From contig CAYSOF010000001.1 in NCBI GenBank assembly GCA_964432595.1, forward strand, positions 372,001 to 436,000: a stretch of 64,000 nt of DNA, given 5' to 3'. Shown here in pieces: positions 53,506 to 62,423 of the stretch. The stretch comes from DASYLJ01 sp964432595. GTDB taxonomy: Bacteria; Desulfobacterota; Binatia; DP-6. Positions within the stretch are counted from its first letter, which is position 1; every line of letters starts with the position of its first letter. Both the position numbers and the translations under genes were made by a program. The notes under the pieces are model-generated. The model was not told the DNA's origin and ran no database searches. It worked only from the letters and a program-made list of their open reading frames with translations.

Positions 53506-54663
53506 ATGGCTTCCTTCGACGGGACCGCGATCGAGCAGCTCCTGCGTGACGCGGTGGCCCGCGGCGACATTCCCGGCGCGGTGGTGACGGTGTACGACCG
53601 CGACGGCGTTCGGTTCGAGACCGGCCAGGGCGACCTGCCCGACGGCACGCGCACGATGTTCCGGTTCGCGTCGATGACGAAGGCGCTCACCAGCGTCGCG
53701 GCGTTGCAGCTGGTCGAGGCGGGCACGCTCGCGCTCGATGCGCCGGTGTCGTCCGTCGTCCCGGCGTTCGGGGACGCGCAGGTGCTCGTCGGCTTCGACG
53801 GCGACACGCCACGCCTGCGGCCGCCGGCGCGCGCAGCGACGATCCGCCAGCTGCTGACGCACACCGCCGGGCACGGCTACCCGTTCACCAACCCGGAGCT
53901 GCACCGCTACCATCGTGTGGCCGGTCTGCCGACCCCGTTCGACGGCGTCGCCGCCAGCCTGCGCGCGCCGCTCGTCGCCGATCCCGGAACGCGCTGGGAG
54001 TACGGCATCAACACGGATTGGCTCGGCCGCGTCGTCGAGACCGTGAGCGGGCAGGGGCTCGACGCTCAGCTCGCGACGGCGGTGTTCGAGCCGCTCGGCA
54101 TGCGCGACGCGACGTTCGCGCCGACGGCCGCGCAACGGGCGCGCCTCATGCCGATCCGGTCGCGCGCGGCCGACGGTACGCTCGCACCGAGCACGCTCGA
54201 CCTGCCCGCCAGGCCCGAATTCCAGCCCGGCGGCCACGGCGCATACGGCACGCCCGCCGACTACGGCCGCTTCGTGCGCGCGCTGCTGCGCGGCGGCGAG
54301 CTCGACGGCGCGCGCATCCTGCGCCCCGAGACGACCGACCTCATGTTCAGCGATCAGCTCGGCGACGTTCCGATGCCGACGAGCATGCCCGCGGTGATGC
54401 CGGAGTGGACGAACCCCGTGCCGGCGCCGCCGACGCGGCAGACCTGGGGCCTCGGGCTGCAGGTGTCGCTCGAAGACCTGCCCGGCATGCGGCCGGCCGG
54501 CACGGGCAGCTGGGCCGGCATCTTCAATTGCTACTACTGGATCGACCGGACGACCGGCATCGCGGCGACGTTCTTCACCCAGGTGCTGCCGTTCTTCGAC
54601 GTCGGCGTCGTGCCCGCGTTGATCGGGTTCGAGCAGGGCGTGTACGCGCAGGCCGGACGCTAG
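53506..54663 (+). CDS. beta-lactamase-fold serine hydrolase (class C/EstB type)
   Basis: A 385-residue enzyme of the PF00144 family (penicillin-binding-like esterases). The nucleophile motif SMTK is at 56-59 and the tyrosine in WEYGINTDWLGRVVETVSG near 166. The late region has GTGSWAGIFNCYYWIDRTTG in place of the HTG/KTG triad loop. No signal peptide, so an intracellular esterase is more likely than a drug-resistance beta-lactamase. ATG at 53506, 37 bp beyond the MITE. Confidence 0.88.
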   Translation: MASFDGTAIEQLLRDAVARGDIPGAVVTVYDRDGVRFETGQGDLPDGTRTMFRFASMTKALTSVAALQLVEAGTLALDAPVSSVVPAFGDAQVLVGFDGDTPRLRPPARAATIRQLLTHTAGHGYPFTNPELHRYHRVAGLPTPFDGVAASLRAPLVADPGTRWEYGINTDWLGRVVETVSGQGLDAQLATAVFEPLGMRDATFAPTAAQRARLMPIRSRAADGTLAPSTLDLPARPEFQPGGHGAYGTPADYGRFVRALLRGGELDGARILRPETTDLMFSDQLGDVPMPTSMPAVMPEWTNPVPAPPTRQTWGLGLQVSLEDLPGMRPAGTGSWAGIFNCYYWIDRTTGIAATFFTQVLPFFDVGVVPALIGFEQGVYAQAGR

Positions 54664-54719
54664 CGCGGAAGCCATTGCCGGCTCGCCGCCGCGCATGTTA
54701 GTCGCGGCTGGGTCGCTAC

Positions 54720-57605
54720 GTGAAAAGCATGCTCGCTCGTCTGGCAGCCGGACTGCTCCTGATCTCGATCGCCACCGGTCCGGCGGCCGCGCAGACCGAG
54801 CGGCCCGTGGTGGCCACCGCGACGCATGCGGGCGTGGCGTACTTTCTGCGGCCGGCGGTCCGGCAGATCGACCGCTTCGATCTCGCCGCCGGGCAATGGC
54901 TCGCCCCCGTGCCGCTCACGGCGGCCGGCACCGCCATGGCGGTCGGCGATTCCGGCATCTTCGTGGGGTTCGGCCGTCGCATCGCCCGCGTCGCCGCGAA
55001 CGGCCATGAGCAGCACCTGCAGAACACGGCGGGCGACGTCCGCGATCTCGTCCTCGCCGGCCCGCTCGTCGCGAGCCTCACGGCGACGCAAGCGCTGATC
55101 TCGCTCGATTCCACGACCGGTGCGTTCCTCGACGCCAGCGACGGCTTCTACGCGTATCACGGGCTCACCGGGCTGTCGGCGGCGCGCTCCCGCCGCAAGG
55201 TGTTCGCCCGCAACACGGGCCTCAGCCCGTCGGACATCGTGGTGACGACGCTCGGTCCGTTCGGCGGCATCGTGTCGGAGGCCGACGGCCCGTACCACGG
55301 CGACTATCCCGGCGCGTCGCGCACGTTCGTCTTTCCGGGCGACGCGCGCGTCGCCGACGACTCCGGCATCGTCTACACGACGAACGCGCTCACGTACGCC
55401 GGGAGCCTCGGCGGCCGGTTCGACGACCTCGCGTTCGTGGGACCGCTGCCCATCGTGCTCCGCGGCAACGTGATCGTCGGCTACGATGCGGCGCTTCGCG
55501 AAGTCGGACGAGCGCTGCTGCCGGCGCCGGCGCACGCGCTCGCGGTCCACGGCGAGCTCGTCTACGCGTTCCGTATCGCCGGCGACATCCAGGTGACCGC
55601 GGTTCCGCTCGCGACCCTGGGCCCACTCGATCCGGGCGAGCCCATCGATCCGGTGGGCCTCGCCTACACGATCGACGGCGCGGTCCAGTCGAACGACGGG
55701 ACGATCTTCCTCCTGAGCGCCGGCAATCTGAGCGTCTTTCGCTGGCTGCCGGGACCGCGCGCGTACGGGCCGACGATCGCGCTCGCCGACGCGCCGACGT
55801 ACCTGGCGTACTCACCCGTGACGAACCGCCTCTACCTCGCCTACCCCTCGGGCCGCATCACGCACATCCGGCTCGACGACGGCGACGACGAGGAGTTCCT
55901 CGTCAACACGCCGCAAGCGCCCTGCGGTCTCGCAACCGCCGGCGAGTTCGTCTTCGTGTGCGATCCGAGCGGCGCGTGGGGCACGCACTACACCTTCACG
56001 CCCGAGGGCGCGATGCTGTCGGCGGTCGATTGGAACTACCACTCGCGCGAGTACGTCTGGGATCCCGCGCGGCGCCGCATGTACTTCTTCCGCGACGATA
56101 CCTCGCCGAACGACCTGCACGCCGAGGTCATCGACGCCGAGGGCCACATCGGCGCGATGCTCGAGTCCCCCTATCATGGCGATTTTCCCTGGCGGCATCC
56201 GATCCGGGTCGTGCCCGGCGGGGACGCCATTCTGACGGGCGCCGGCCTGTTCTTCGACGCCGATACGTTCGAGCACTCGGGCAGCCTCGCGAATCAGATC
56301 GACGATGCCGCGTGGCTCGACGGCACGCTCGTGACGCTGCGCCGCGTGTCGCCCGCGCCCGATCCCTACGAGTACGATCCGCCGCGATTCGGCGTCAGCC
56401 AGCTCCAGGCCTGGGGCGACGACACGCATCCGGAGCTGTGGCGACGCCTGGTGCCCGGGCTGCCGCTGCGCATCTTCACCGGGGCGCCGACCGCGGTCGC
56501 GGTGACCGACGTGGCCGGCGTGCCGCACTGGATCCCGCTGACCTGTGGCGACGGGGTGGTCGATCCCTACGAGGAATGCGACGGCGGCGACCTCGGCGGC
56601 TCGTCGTGCCAGGCGCTCGGCCTCGGTGGAGGGCAGCTCGGCTGCACGGCCGGGTGCCGCGTCGACGCCGCCGACTGCGACGTCGCTCCGCGCTGCGGCG
56701 ACGGCGTCGTCAACCATCTCGACGAGGTGTGCGACGGCGCGGACTTCGGCGTGGCGACCGGACTGGCGACCTGTGAGGCGTTCGGCTTCGCCAGCGGGCC
56801 GCTCACGTGCAACGCCGATTGCACGGCGTTCGTCACCGACGCCTGCAATGCGTGCGGGAACGGCGTGATCGACCATTCGCTCGGAGAGCAGTGCGACGGC
56901 GCGGACGTCGGCTACGGGACCTGCGCCGGCAGCGGGTTCCCCGGCGGCGACATCGGCTGCACATCGGACTGCCGGCTCGATACGAGCACGTGCCACTACG
57001 ACTGCGAGCAGAACCCGTGCGAAGACGAGGATCCGTGCACGCTCGACACGTGCTCGCCCGAAGCCGGATGCGGCTTCGAGCCGATGGCGGGCTGCACGGT
57101 GGTCGACGGCGTCCTCGTCACCCGCGCCACCGCGACCATCCGCCGCGGCGACGTCGTGGGCACCTGCGCGGGCCGCTGCGGACAGCGGGTGCGATCGGCG
57201 ATCGTCCTGCAGGCCGACGGAACCTATCGGGTGCCGAGCGGCTCGATCGAGTGCCCCGGCGAGCAGGTGGCCGTCCCGGACGAGGTGGGCGTGCTGCGCG
57301 CGGCGCGCCGCGGGCGCGAGGTCGCCGCGTCGACCAACATCCCCGAGGTTCTGGCCGCGACGGCGCGATGCGGGGGGTTCGGCGTCAAGCTGCGTCGGGC
57401 GAGCCGCTGGATCCGGCGTAGCGGCGACACGATCGTCGACGGCCGCTTTCTGCTCGTCACGCGCGAACGGCGCGACGGCGACGTGTTCAACGTCGAGCGA
57501 ACGATGCGATTCACCGGCGTCGGGCAGGAGCTGAAGGTGCCGCGTCGATTCGAGCGGCTTCCGGATTGCGCGAACGGCCTGCGGCTGCAGTGCCGCGCGG
57601 AGTGA
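54720..57605 (+). CDS. large secreted beta-propeller protein with Myxococcus-type Cys-rich repeats
   Basis: A 961-residue exported protein. Signal peptide SMLARLAAGLLLISIATGPA after the GTG at 54720. Residues 30-600 are beta-rich (propeller-like) and contain two related segments, YHGDYPGASRTFVFPGDARV and YHGDFPWRHPIRVVPGGDAI, each followed by a blade ending in DDLAFV or DDAAWL; these are duplicated modules. Residues 610-760 carry three DUF4215/Myxococcus Cys-rich repeats (CGDGVVDPYEECDGGD, CGDGVVNHLDEVCDGADF, CGNGVIDHSLGEQCDGAD). Another Cys-rich module and a beta domain of about 150 residues follow. Probably a surface adhesin or structural protein. Ends in a GC hairpin. Confidence 0.78.
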   Translation: MKSMLARLAAGLLLISIATGPAAAQTERPVVATATHAGVAYFLRPAVRQIDRFDLAAGQWLAPVPLTAAGTAMAVGDSGIFVGFGRRIARVAANGHEQHLQNTAGDVRDLVLAGPLVASLTATQALISLDSTTGAFLDASDGFYAYHGLTGLSAARSRRKVFARNTGLSPSDIVVTTLGPFGGIVSEADGPYHGDYPGASRTFVFPGDARVADDSGIVYTTNALTYAGSLGGRFDDLAFVGPLPIVLRGNVIVGYDAALREVGRALLPAPAHALAVHGELVYAFRIAGDIQVTAVPLATLGPLDPGEPIDPVGLAYTIDGAVQSNDGTIFLLSAGNLSVFRWLPGPRAYGPTIALADAPTYLAYSPVTNRLYLAYPSGRITHIRLDDGDDEEFLVNTPQAPCGLATAGEFVFVCDPSGAWGTHYTFTPEGAMLSAVDWNYHSREYVWDPARRRMYFFRDDTSPNDLHAEVIDAEGHIGAMLESPYHGDFPWRHPIRVVPGGDAILTGAGLFFDADTFEHSGSLANQIDDAAWLDGTLVTLRRVSPAPDPYEYDPPRFGVSQLQAWGDDTHPELWRRLVPGLPLRIFTGAPTAVAVTDVAGVPHWIPLTCGDGVVDPYEECDGGDLGGSSCQALGLGGGQLGCTAGCRVDAADCDVAPRCGDGVVNHLDEVCDGADFGVATGLATCEAFGFASGPLTCNADCTAFVTDACNACGNGVIDHSLGEQCDGADVGYGTCAGSGFPGGDIGCTSDCRLDTSTCHYDCEQNPCEDEDPCTLDTCSPEAGCGFEPMAGCTVVDGVLVTRATATIRRGDVVGTCAGRCGQRVRSAIVLQADGTYRVPSGSIECPGEQVAVPDEVGVLRAARRGREVAASTNIPEVLAATARCGGFGVKLRRASRWIRRSGDTIVDGRFLLVTRERRDGDVFNVERTMRFTGVGQELKVPRRFERLPDCANGLRLQCRAE

Positions 57606-57629
57606 GCCTCGGCGCGTGCCGCCCACCGG

Positions 57630-57646
57630 GCCGGCCGGGGGCCGGC
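57630..57646 (+). terminator. GC hairpin after the propeller gene
   Basis: GCCGGCC-GGG-GGCCGGC, a 7-bp stem with a 3-nt loop, 24 bp beyond the stop. No U-run. Position suggests a terminator or transcript-stabilising hairpin. Confidence 0.4.
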
Positions 57647-57665
57647 AGGCCGGTGTTCACCGGCG

Positions 57666-57686
57666 CCCGTTCTGTGCGAGAACGGG
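57666..57686. promoter_or_regulatory. perfect 8-bp dyad in front of the monooxygenase-esterase gene
   Basis: CCCGTTCT-GTGCG-AGAACGGG, ending 6 nt before the start codon and covering the ribosome-site region. It could be an operator or an RNA hairpin that limits translation. Confidence 0.4.
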
Positions 57687-57692
57687 ACCGTC

Positions 57693-60254
57693 ATGAGCAC
57701 GGCATACGACGTCGTCGTGGTCGGCGCGGGGTTTGCCGGCCTGTACATGCTGCAGACGCTCCGCCGGCTCGGCTTCTCGGCGGTCGTCCTCGAGCAAGCC
57801 GACGACGTCGGCGGCACGTGGTACTGGAACCGCTACCCGGGCGCGCGCTGCGACATCGAGAGCATCGATTACTCCTACAGCTTCGATCCCGAGCTGCAGC
57901 GCACGTGGCAGTGGTCCGAGCGCTACGCGACGCAGCCGGAGATCCTGCGCTACCTCGGGCACGTCGCCGACAAACACGACCTCCGCCGCGACATCCGGTT
58001 CTCGACGCGCGTGACGTCGGCCGTGTGGGACGACGGCGCGTGGATGTGGCGGATCGGCACGAGCGCGGGCGACGAGCTGCACTGCCGCTTCTACGTGATG
58101 GCGACGGGCTGCCTGTCGGTTCCGAAGGTCGCCGACATCCCGGGCGTCGACCGCTTTGGTGGCGCGACCTACTACACGGGCCGCTGGCCGCACGCGGGTG
58201 TCGACTTCACGGGCAAGCGAGTCGCGGTCATCGGCACGGGGTCGTCCGGCGTGCAGTCGATCCCGCTCATCGCGAAGCAGGCGGCCGAGCTCACGGTGTT
58301 CCAGCGCACGCCGAACTTCTCGCGTCCCGCGTTCAACGGGCCGGTGCCGAAGGAGAAGAAGGCGCTCTTCGACGCCGACCCGGACGCCTACCGTCACGCC
58401 GGTCGCTGGTCGCGGATCGGCGTGCCGTCCGTCCCGACGATGGTGCGCGCGTTCCAGGTGTCGGCGGAGGAGCGGCGCGCGGCGTTCGAGGCGGCATGGC
58501 AGTCGGGCGACCTGCTCGCGATGGGGTCCACGTTCGCCGACATGGGATCGAACCCCGAGGCCAACGAGGCCGCATGCGATTTCCTGCGGGAGAAGATCCG
58601 CTCGATCGTCCGCGATCCGGAGACCGCCGAGACGCTGTGCCCGAAGGACCACTACTACGGCACGAAGCGCCCGTGCATCGACACGGACTACTACGAGACG
58701 TTCAACCGCCCGAACGTCCACCTGGTCGACCTGCGTCGCGACCCCATCGAGACGATCACGGAGACCGGCGTCGCCACGCGGTCGCGGACGTTCGACGTCG
58801 ACGCGATCGTGTTCGCGACCGGCTTCGATGCGATGACGGGGCCGCTCGTGGCGGTCGACGTCGCCGGGCGCGGCGGCGAGACGCTGAAGCACAAGTGGGC
58901 GAGCGGACCGCGCACCTACCTCGGTCTGATGACCACCGGGTTCCCGAACTTCTTCATGATCACCGGCCCGGGAAGCCCGTCGGTGCTGTCGAACATGGTG
59001 GTGTCGATCGAGCAGCACGTCGACCTGATCGCCGCGTGCATCGAGCACATGCGCGCGGAGCGTCTCGACATGGTCGAGCCCACGCCGACCGCCGAGGACG
59101 GCTGGGTGCAGCACGTGAACGACGCGGCGGACATCACGCTCTATCCGCGCGCCGCCTCCTGGTACATGGGCGCCAACGTGCCCGGGAAGCCGCGCGTGTT
59201 CCTGCCCTACGTGGGGGGCGTCGATCGTTACCGCAAGATCACCGACGAGATCGTGCGCGACGAGTGGCTCGGCTTCGCGTTCGACGGGCCGGGCGGCCGG
59301 CGATGTCACGACGGCGTCGCCCACCAGCTGCAGCTCGACGTGGCGATGGTGCTCGAGTTGCTCGACGAGCTGAAGCTTCCGCCGCTGGAGACGCTCACGG
59401 TGCCCGACGCGCGGGCGCGCATGCAGGCCCTCGACCGGGACCGTCCGCCGGGGCCGCACGTCGGCGACGTGCGTGACGGCACGCTGCCGGGCGCCGCGGG
59501 CCCGATCGCCTATCGGCGCTATCAGCCGACGACGCCCGGGCCGCATCCGATCGTCGTGTACTTCCACGGCGGCGGGTGGGTGCTCGGCGATCTCGACTCC
59601 GACGATCCGTTCTGCCGCTTCCTCTGCGATCGGGCCGGCGCGGTCGTCGTGTCGGTGAACTATCGCCACGCGCCGGAGGCGCGATTCCCGGCGGCGGCGG
59701 ACGACGCGTTCGCGGCGGTGCAGTGGATCGGCGCGCACGCGGCGGAGCTCGGCGGCATTCCGGGCAGGCTCGCCGTGTGCGGCTGGAGCGCGGGCGGCAA
59801 CGTCGCCGCCGTCGCCTGCCGGCTCGCGCGCGACGCCGGCGGACCGGCGATCGCGGGGCAGGTGCTGATCACCCCCGTCACCGACGCCGATCTCGGCCGC
59901 GCATCGTACGTGGAGAACGGCGAGGGCTATCTGCTGACGACGGAGCTGATGCGCTGGTTCTGGGACCACTACGCCGACGCCGCCGACCGACGCGATCCGA
60001 AGGCGTCGCCGCTCCGCGCGGCCGACCTGTCGCGCCTCCCGCCGGCGCTGGTCGTGACGGCGGAGTTCGACCCGTTGCGCGACGAGGGGGTCGCCTACGC
60101 CGACGCGCTGTCGGCGGCGGGGGTCGCCGTCGAGCGCCTGTCGTGTCGCGGGCAGATCCACACGTCGCTGACGGCGGTCGACGTCATCCTGTCGGCCGGC
60201 CCGGCGCGCGAGGCGATGGCGACGGCGCTGCGAGGGTTCCTCGGGACGTCGTGA
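57693..60254 (+). CDS. Baeyer-Villiger monooxygenase fused to an HSL-family esterase
   Basis: One 853-residue frame. Residues 1-540 are a type I Baeyer-Villiger monooxygenase (ketone to ester or lactone, FAD/NADPH): VVVGAGFAG (7-16), GGTWYWNRYPGARCDIES, NADPH site VIGTGSSGVQS (179-189), and a late VFATGFDAMTG. The fingerprint FxGxxxHxxxWP reads FGGATYYTGRWP (155-166), with Tyr161 for the conserved His. Residues 560-853 are a hormone-sensitive-lipase-type esterase: oxyanion HGGGW (625-629), nucleophile Ser699 in GWSAGGN, Asp in EFDPLRDEG, and His in RGQIHTSL. The fusion would make an ester and hydrolyse it in sequence. ATG at 57693, after an 8-bp dyad. Confidence 0.93.
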   Translation: MSTAYDVVVVGAGFAGLYMLQTLRRLGFSAVVLEQADDVGGTWYWNRYPGARCDIESIDYSYSFDPELQRTWQWSERYATQPEILRYLGHVADKHDLRRDIRFSTRVTSAVWDDGAWMWRIGTSAGDELHCRFYVMATGCLSVPKVADIPGVDRFGGATYYTGRWPHAGVDFTGKRVAVIGTGSSGVQSIPLIAKQAAELTVFQRTPNFSRPAFNGPVPKEKKALFDADPDAYRHAGRWSRIGVPSVPTMVRAFQVSAEERRAAFEAAWQSGDLLAMGSTFADMGSNPEANEAACDFLREKIRSIVRDPETAETLCPKDHYYGTKRPCIDTDYYETFNRPNVHLVDLRRDPIETITETGVATRSRTFDVDAIVFATGFDAMTGPLVAVDVAGRGGETLKHKWASGPRTYLGLMTTGFPNFFMITGPGSPSVLSNMVVSIEQHVDLIAACIEHMRAERLDMVEPTPTAEDGWVQHVNDAADITLYPRAASWYMGANVPGKPRVFLPYVGGVDRYRKITDEIVRDEWLGFAFDGPGGRRCHDGVAHQLQLDVAMVLELLDELKLPPLETLTVPDARARMQALDRDRPPGPHVGDVRDGTLPGAAGPIAYRRYQPTTPGPHPIVVYFHGGGWVLGDLDSDDPFCRFLCDRAGAVVVSVNYRHAPEARFPAAADDAFAAVQWIGAHAAELGGIPGRLAVCGWSAGGNVAAVACRLARDAGGPAIAGQVLITPVTDADLGRASYVENGEGYLLTTELMRWFWDHYADAADRRDPKASPLRAADLSRLPPALVVTAEFDPLRDEGVAYADALSAAGVAVERLSCRGQIHTSLTAVDVILSAGPAREAMATALRGFLGTS

Positions 60255-60264
60255 CGGGAGGCCG

Positions 60265-62292
60265 TCAGCGGGTCAGCGCGCCGCGCAGCCGTCGCGCCAT
60301 CGCGGTGTAGCGCCACGAGCGCGACGACGTCACCGCGTCGAGTGCCGCACGCGCGGTGGCCAGCTCCGACTGGAGGCGCTCGACGTCCGACGGCGGCGTG
60401 GCGACCGGCGCGTGCGTGAGCATCGCGAGCGCGTCGAGCGGTCCGACGAACGCGAATCGCGTCGCCAGCGGGTGGCGGCGCAGGTAGTCCAGATTCGCGA
60501 GCACCGTCGCGCGATGCGGCCCGATGCCCATGTCCGAGCGTACGAGCGGCGCGAGGTACGGACGCTCGCGCTCGCCGAGATTCTGCTCGACGATCGCCGC
60601 GAACACCGCGGGCGTCTCCCAGAGCGCGAGACGCATGTAGGGCACGCTGCGCGGCCCGTCCGCGAGGACGGCGCGATGCCACGGCGCGGACGTCCGCGGC
60701 GCGGCGTCGACGAGCGCGCCCGAGCTGACGGGCAGCATCCAGAGCGATCCGACCGCGTCGTCACCGGGCTCGCGGAAATCCGCCGCCGACGGGCGGAAGG
60801 CGACGCGCGGTGCGCCCCGATAGTCCGGCATCGCGCCGGTGCGACGGTCGTCGAGATTGCCGAACGGCACCGGCGGGAGACCGGGCTCGATGGTGAGATC
60901 GACGCGAATACCGAGCGCGACGAGCTGGCGGACGACGGCGTCGTCGAGGTAGCGATCCCCGAAGCGAAACGCCGTGCACGGCCGCCCGACCGTCGCGGCG
61001 AACGCGTGCACGCCGGTCTCGACGCACGTCGCGACCCACGCCGGGTCCGCCTGGTCGACCAGCCAGGCCTGGTCGTCGTCGAGCCAGCGGGCCGGGTGCA
61101 CGTGGAGCCCGATCTCGTCGCCGGCGCGCTGCATCCGGTCGACCAGGCCCGCATAGTGGCGCGCCGACCAGCCGGCATCGCCGTAGCCGTCGGCGACGCT
61201 CGGGTCCATGCGATGGAACCATGCGAACCGGGCGGGCCGCCGCGTCACGCGCGCCAGTCCGGGCCGCAGCGCCTCCATCGCCTCCGCGAGTCGCTCGTAG
61301 CCCGTCCACGGCGGCCGGCCGCGGCGCGTGACGTGCCGTTCGTTCGGCTCGACGTCGATGCAGAGCACCACGGGAATCGGCTCGTGGACCGTGCGGGCGG
61401 TGAAGCGCACGGCCGACTGCTCGAGCGCGGGCGCGCAGACGTCGGGTACGATGCCGTAGCAGCGGAAGCGTCGATCCGGCGGACGGAACGGCTCGCCACG
61501 CAGCTGCTCGTACTGCGCGGCGAACGCGGCGAGCAGACGGTCGTCGCGCCGGTTCGTCGCCACGCCGCCGTGCAGCTGGTGGAACGTGCCTTCGCCGAGC
61601 AGCACGATCGGCGTGGCGCCGGGATGCTCGCAGGCGCGACGATGGAAATCGAGGTTCGCGAAGCCGCCGCCAGGGAGATCGAAGCGCGCGTCGAAGCCGT
61701 CGAGCGCCTCCCACGTCCTGCGGCGCAGGAAGACGGCGTTGCTCTCGGCGGCCGGCAGGAACCAGCCGCCCGCACTCGATTCCGACAAGGTCGCGATGCG
61801 GAAGAGCTGGTACCCGTCCGCCTGCCAATCGACGCTCGCGAGCAGCGCGTCCTCGGCGGCCCGGTCGTACCCAGCGCGCTGGCTGCGATGCTGGACGTCC
61901 GGACCGAGATGCCAGCCGAGCGTCGTGACGACCGGCTCGTCGGCCAACCGAGCCGCTTCGACGGCGCGCGCCAGCAGTCCGGGGCTGGCCATGCGTGCGC
62001 CGTCGATCATGATCCCGATCAAGTCCCCCTGGGACCGCGCGACGCCATGGGCGATGGCCCCCACGGGCGACGGCGACGTCGTGGCCAGCGCGACGTACTG
62101 CACGTTCCCCGGCAGCGCGCCGACGACCTCGTCGGAGAGCGGATGGCTGGACCCGTTGTCCACCACGATGATCTCGTAGTCCTCGGCCGCGATGTCGGTC
62201 TGGCAGGCGGGCGACAACGTGCGGAGCGTACGTGGAGCCTCCCGAGCCATGTCGAAGATCACCACCACCACCGAGAGCACGGGCCGCCCCAT
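60265..62292 (-). CDS. GT2 glycosyltransferase fused to polysaccharide-deacetylase-like domain
   Basis: A 675-residue protein. Residues 1-290 are a family 2 glycosyltransferase (SVVVVIFDMAREAPRTLRTL, YEIIVVDNGSSHPL, a DGAR segment in place of the usual DxD, LRRRTWEALDGFDARFDLPG). Residues about 330-600 resemble a NodB/polysaccharide deacetylase barrel: VVLCIDVEPNERHV with a metal Asp, DEIGLHVHPARW with paired His, and RFGDRYLDDAVVRQLVALGI. The SRSWRYTAMARRLRG tail is common behind glycosyltransferases. The ATG at 62292 begins the GT2 fold; the 44 residues upstream are not homologous. Probably makes or edits a surface polysaccharide. Alone on its transcript. Confidence 0.82.
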   Translation of the reverse strand: MGRPVLSVVVVIFDMAREAPRTLRTLSPACQTDIAAEDYEIIVVDNGSSHPLSDEVVGALPGNVQYVALATTSPSPVGAIAHGVARSQGDLIGIMIDGARMASPGLLARAVEAARLADEPVVTTLGWHLGPDVQHRSQRAGYDRAAEDALLASVDWQADGYQLFRIATLSESSAGGWFLPAAESNAVFLRRRTWEALDGFDARFDLPGGGFANLDFHRRACEHPGATPIVLLGEGTFHQLHGGVATNRRDDRLLAAFAAQYEQLRGEPFRPPDRRFRCYGIVPDVCAPALEQSAVRFTARTVHEPIPVVLCIDVEPNERHVTRRGRPPWTGYERLAEAMEALRPGLARVTRRPARFAWFHRMDPSVADGYGDAGWSARHYAGLVDRMQRAGDEIGLHVHPARWLDDDQAWLVDQADPAWVATCVETGVHAFAATVGRPCTAFRFGDRYLDDAVVRQLVALGIRVDLTIEPGLPPVPFGNLDDRRTGAMPDYRGAPRVAFRPSAADFREPGDDAVGSLWMLPVSSGALVDAAPRTSAPWHRAVLADGPRSVPYMRLALWETPAVFAAIVEQNLGERERPYLAPLVRSDMGIGPHRATVLANLDYLRRHPLATRFAFVGPLDALAMLTHAPVATPPSDVERLQSELATARAALDAVTSSRSWRYTAMARRLRGALTR

Positions 62293-62366
62293 CGCTAGTC
62301 GAGAACCACGCGTCGTGCAGGACTGCAAGGCGCCGGGGCCATGAGCGATGTCACCGCGAAAAGGCT

Positions 62367-62394
62367 TTGACGGGCGCGCGATCGGGCATGTTAT
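62367..62394 (+). promoter_or_regulatory. sigma-70 type promoter of the Thr-linker protein gene
   Basis: TTGACG (62367-62372), a 16-nt spacer, TGTTAT (62389-62394). Transcription from about 62401 would give a leader of about 23 nt with the ribosome site TGGAGGTG at 62411-62418. The best conventional promoter in the window. Confidence 0.55.
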
Positions 62395-62423
62395 CAATCG
62401 AATCAGTCTTTGGAGGTGTATCA

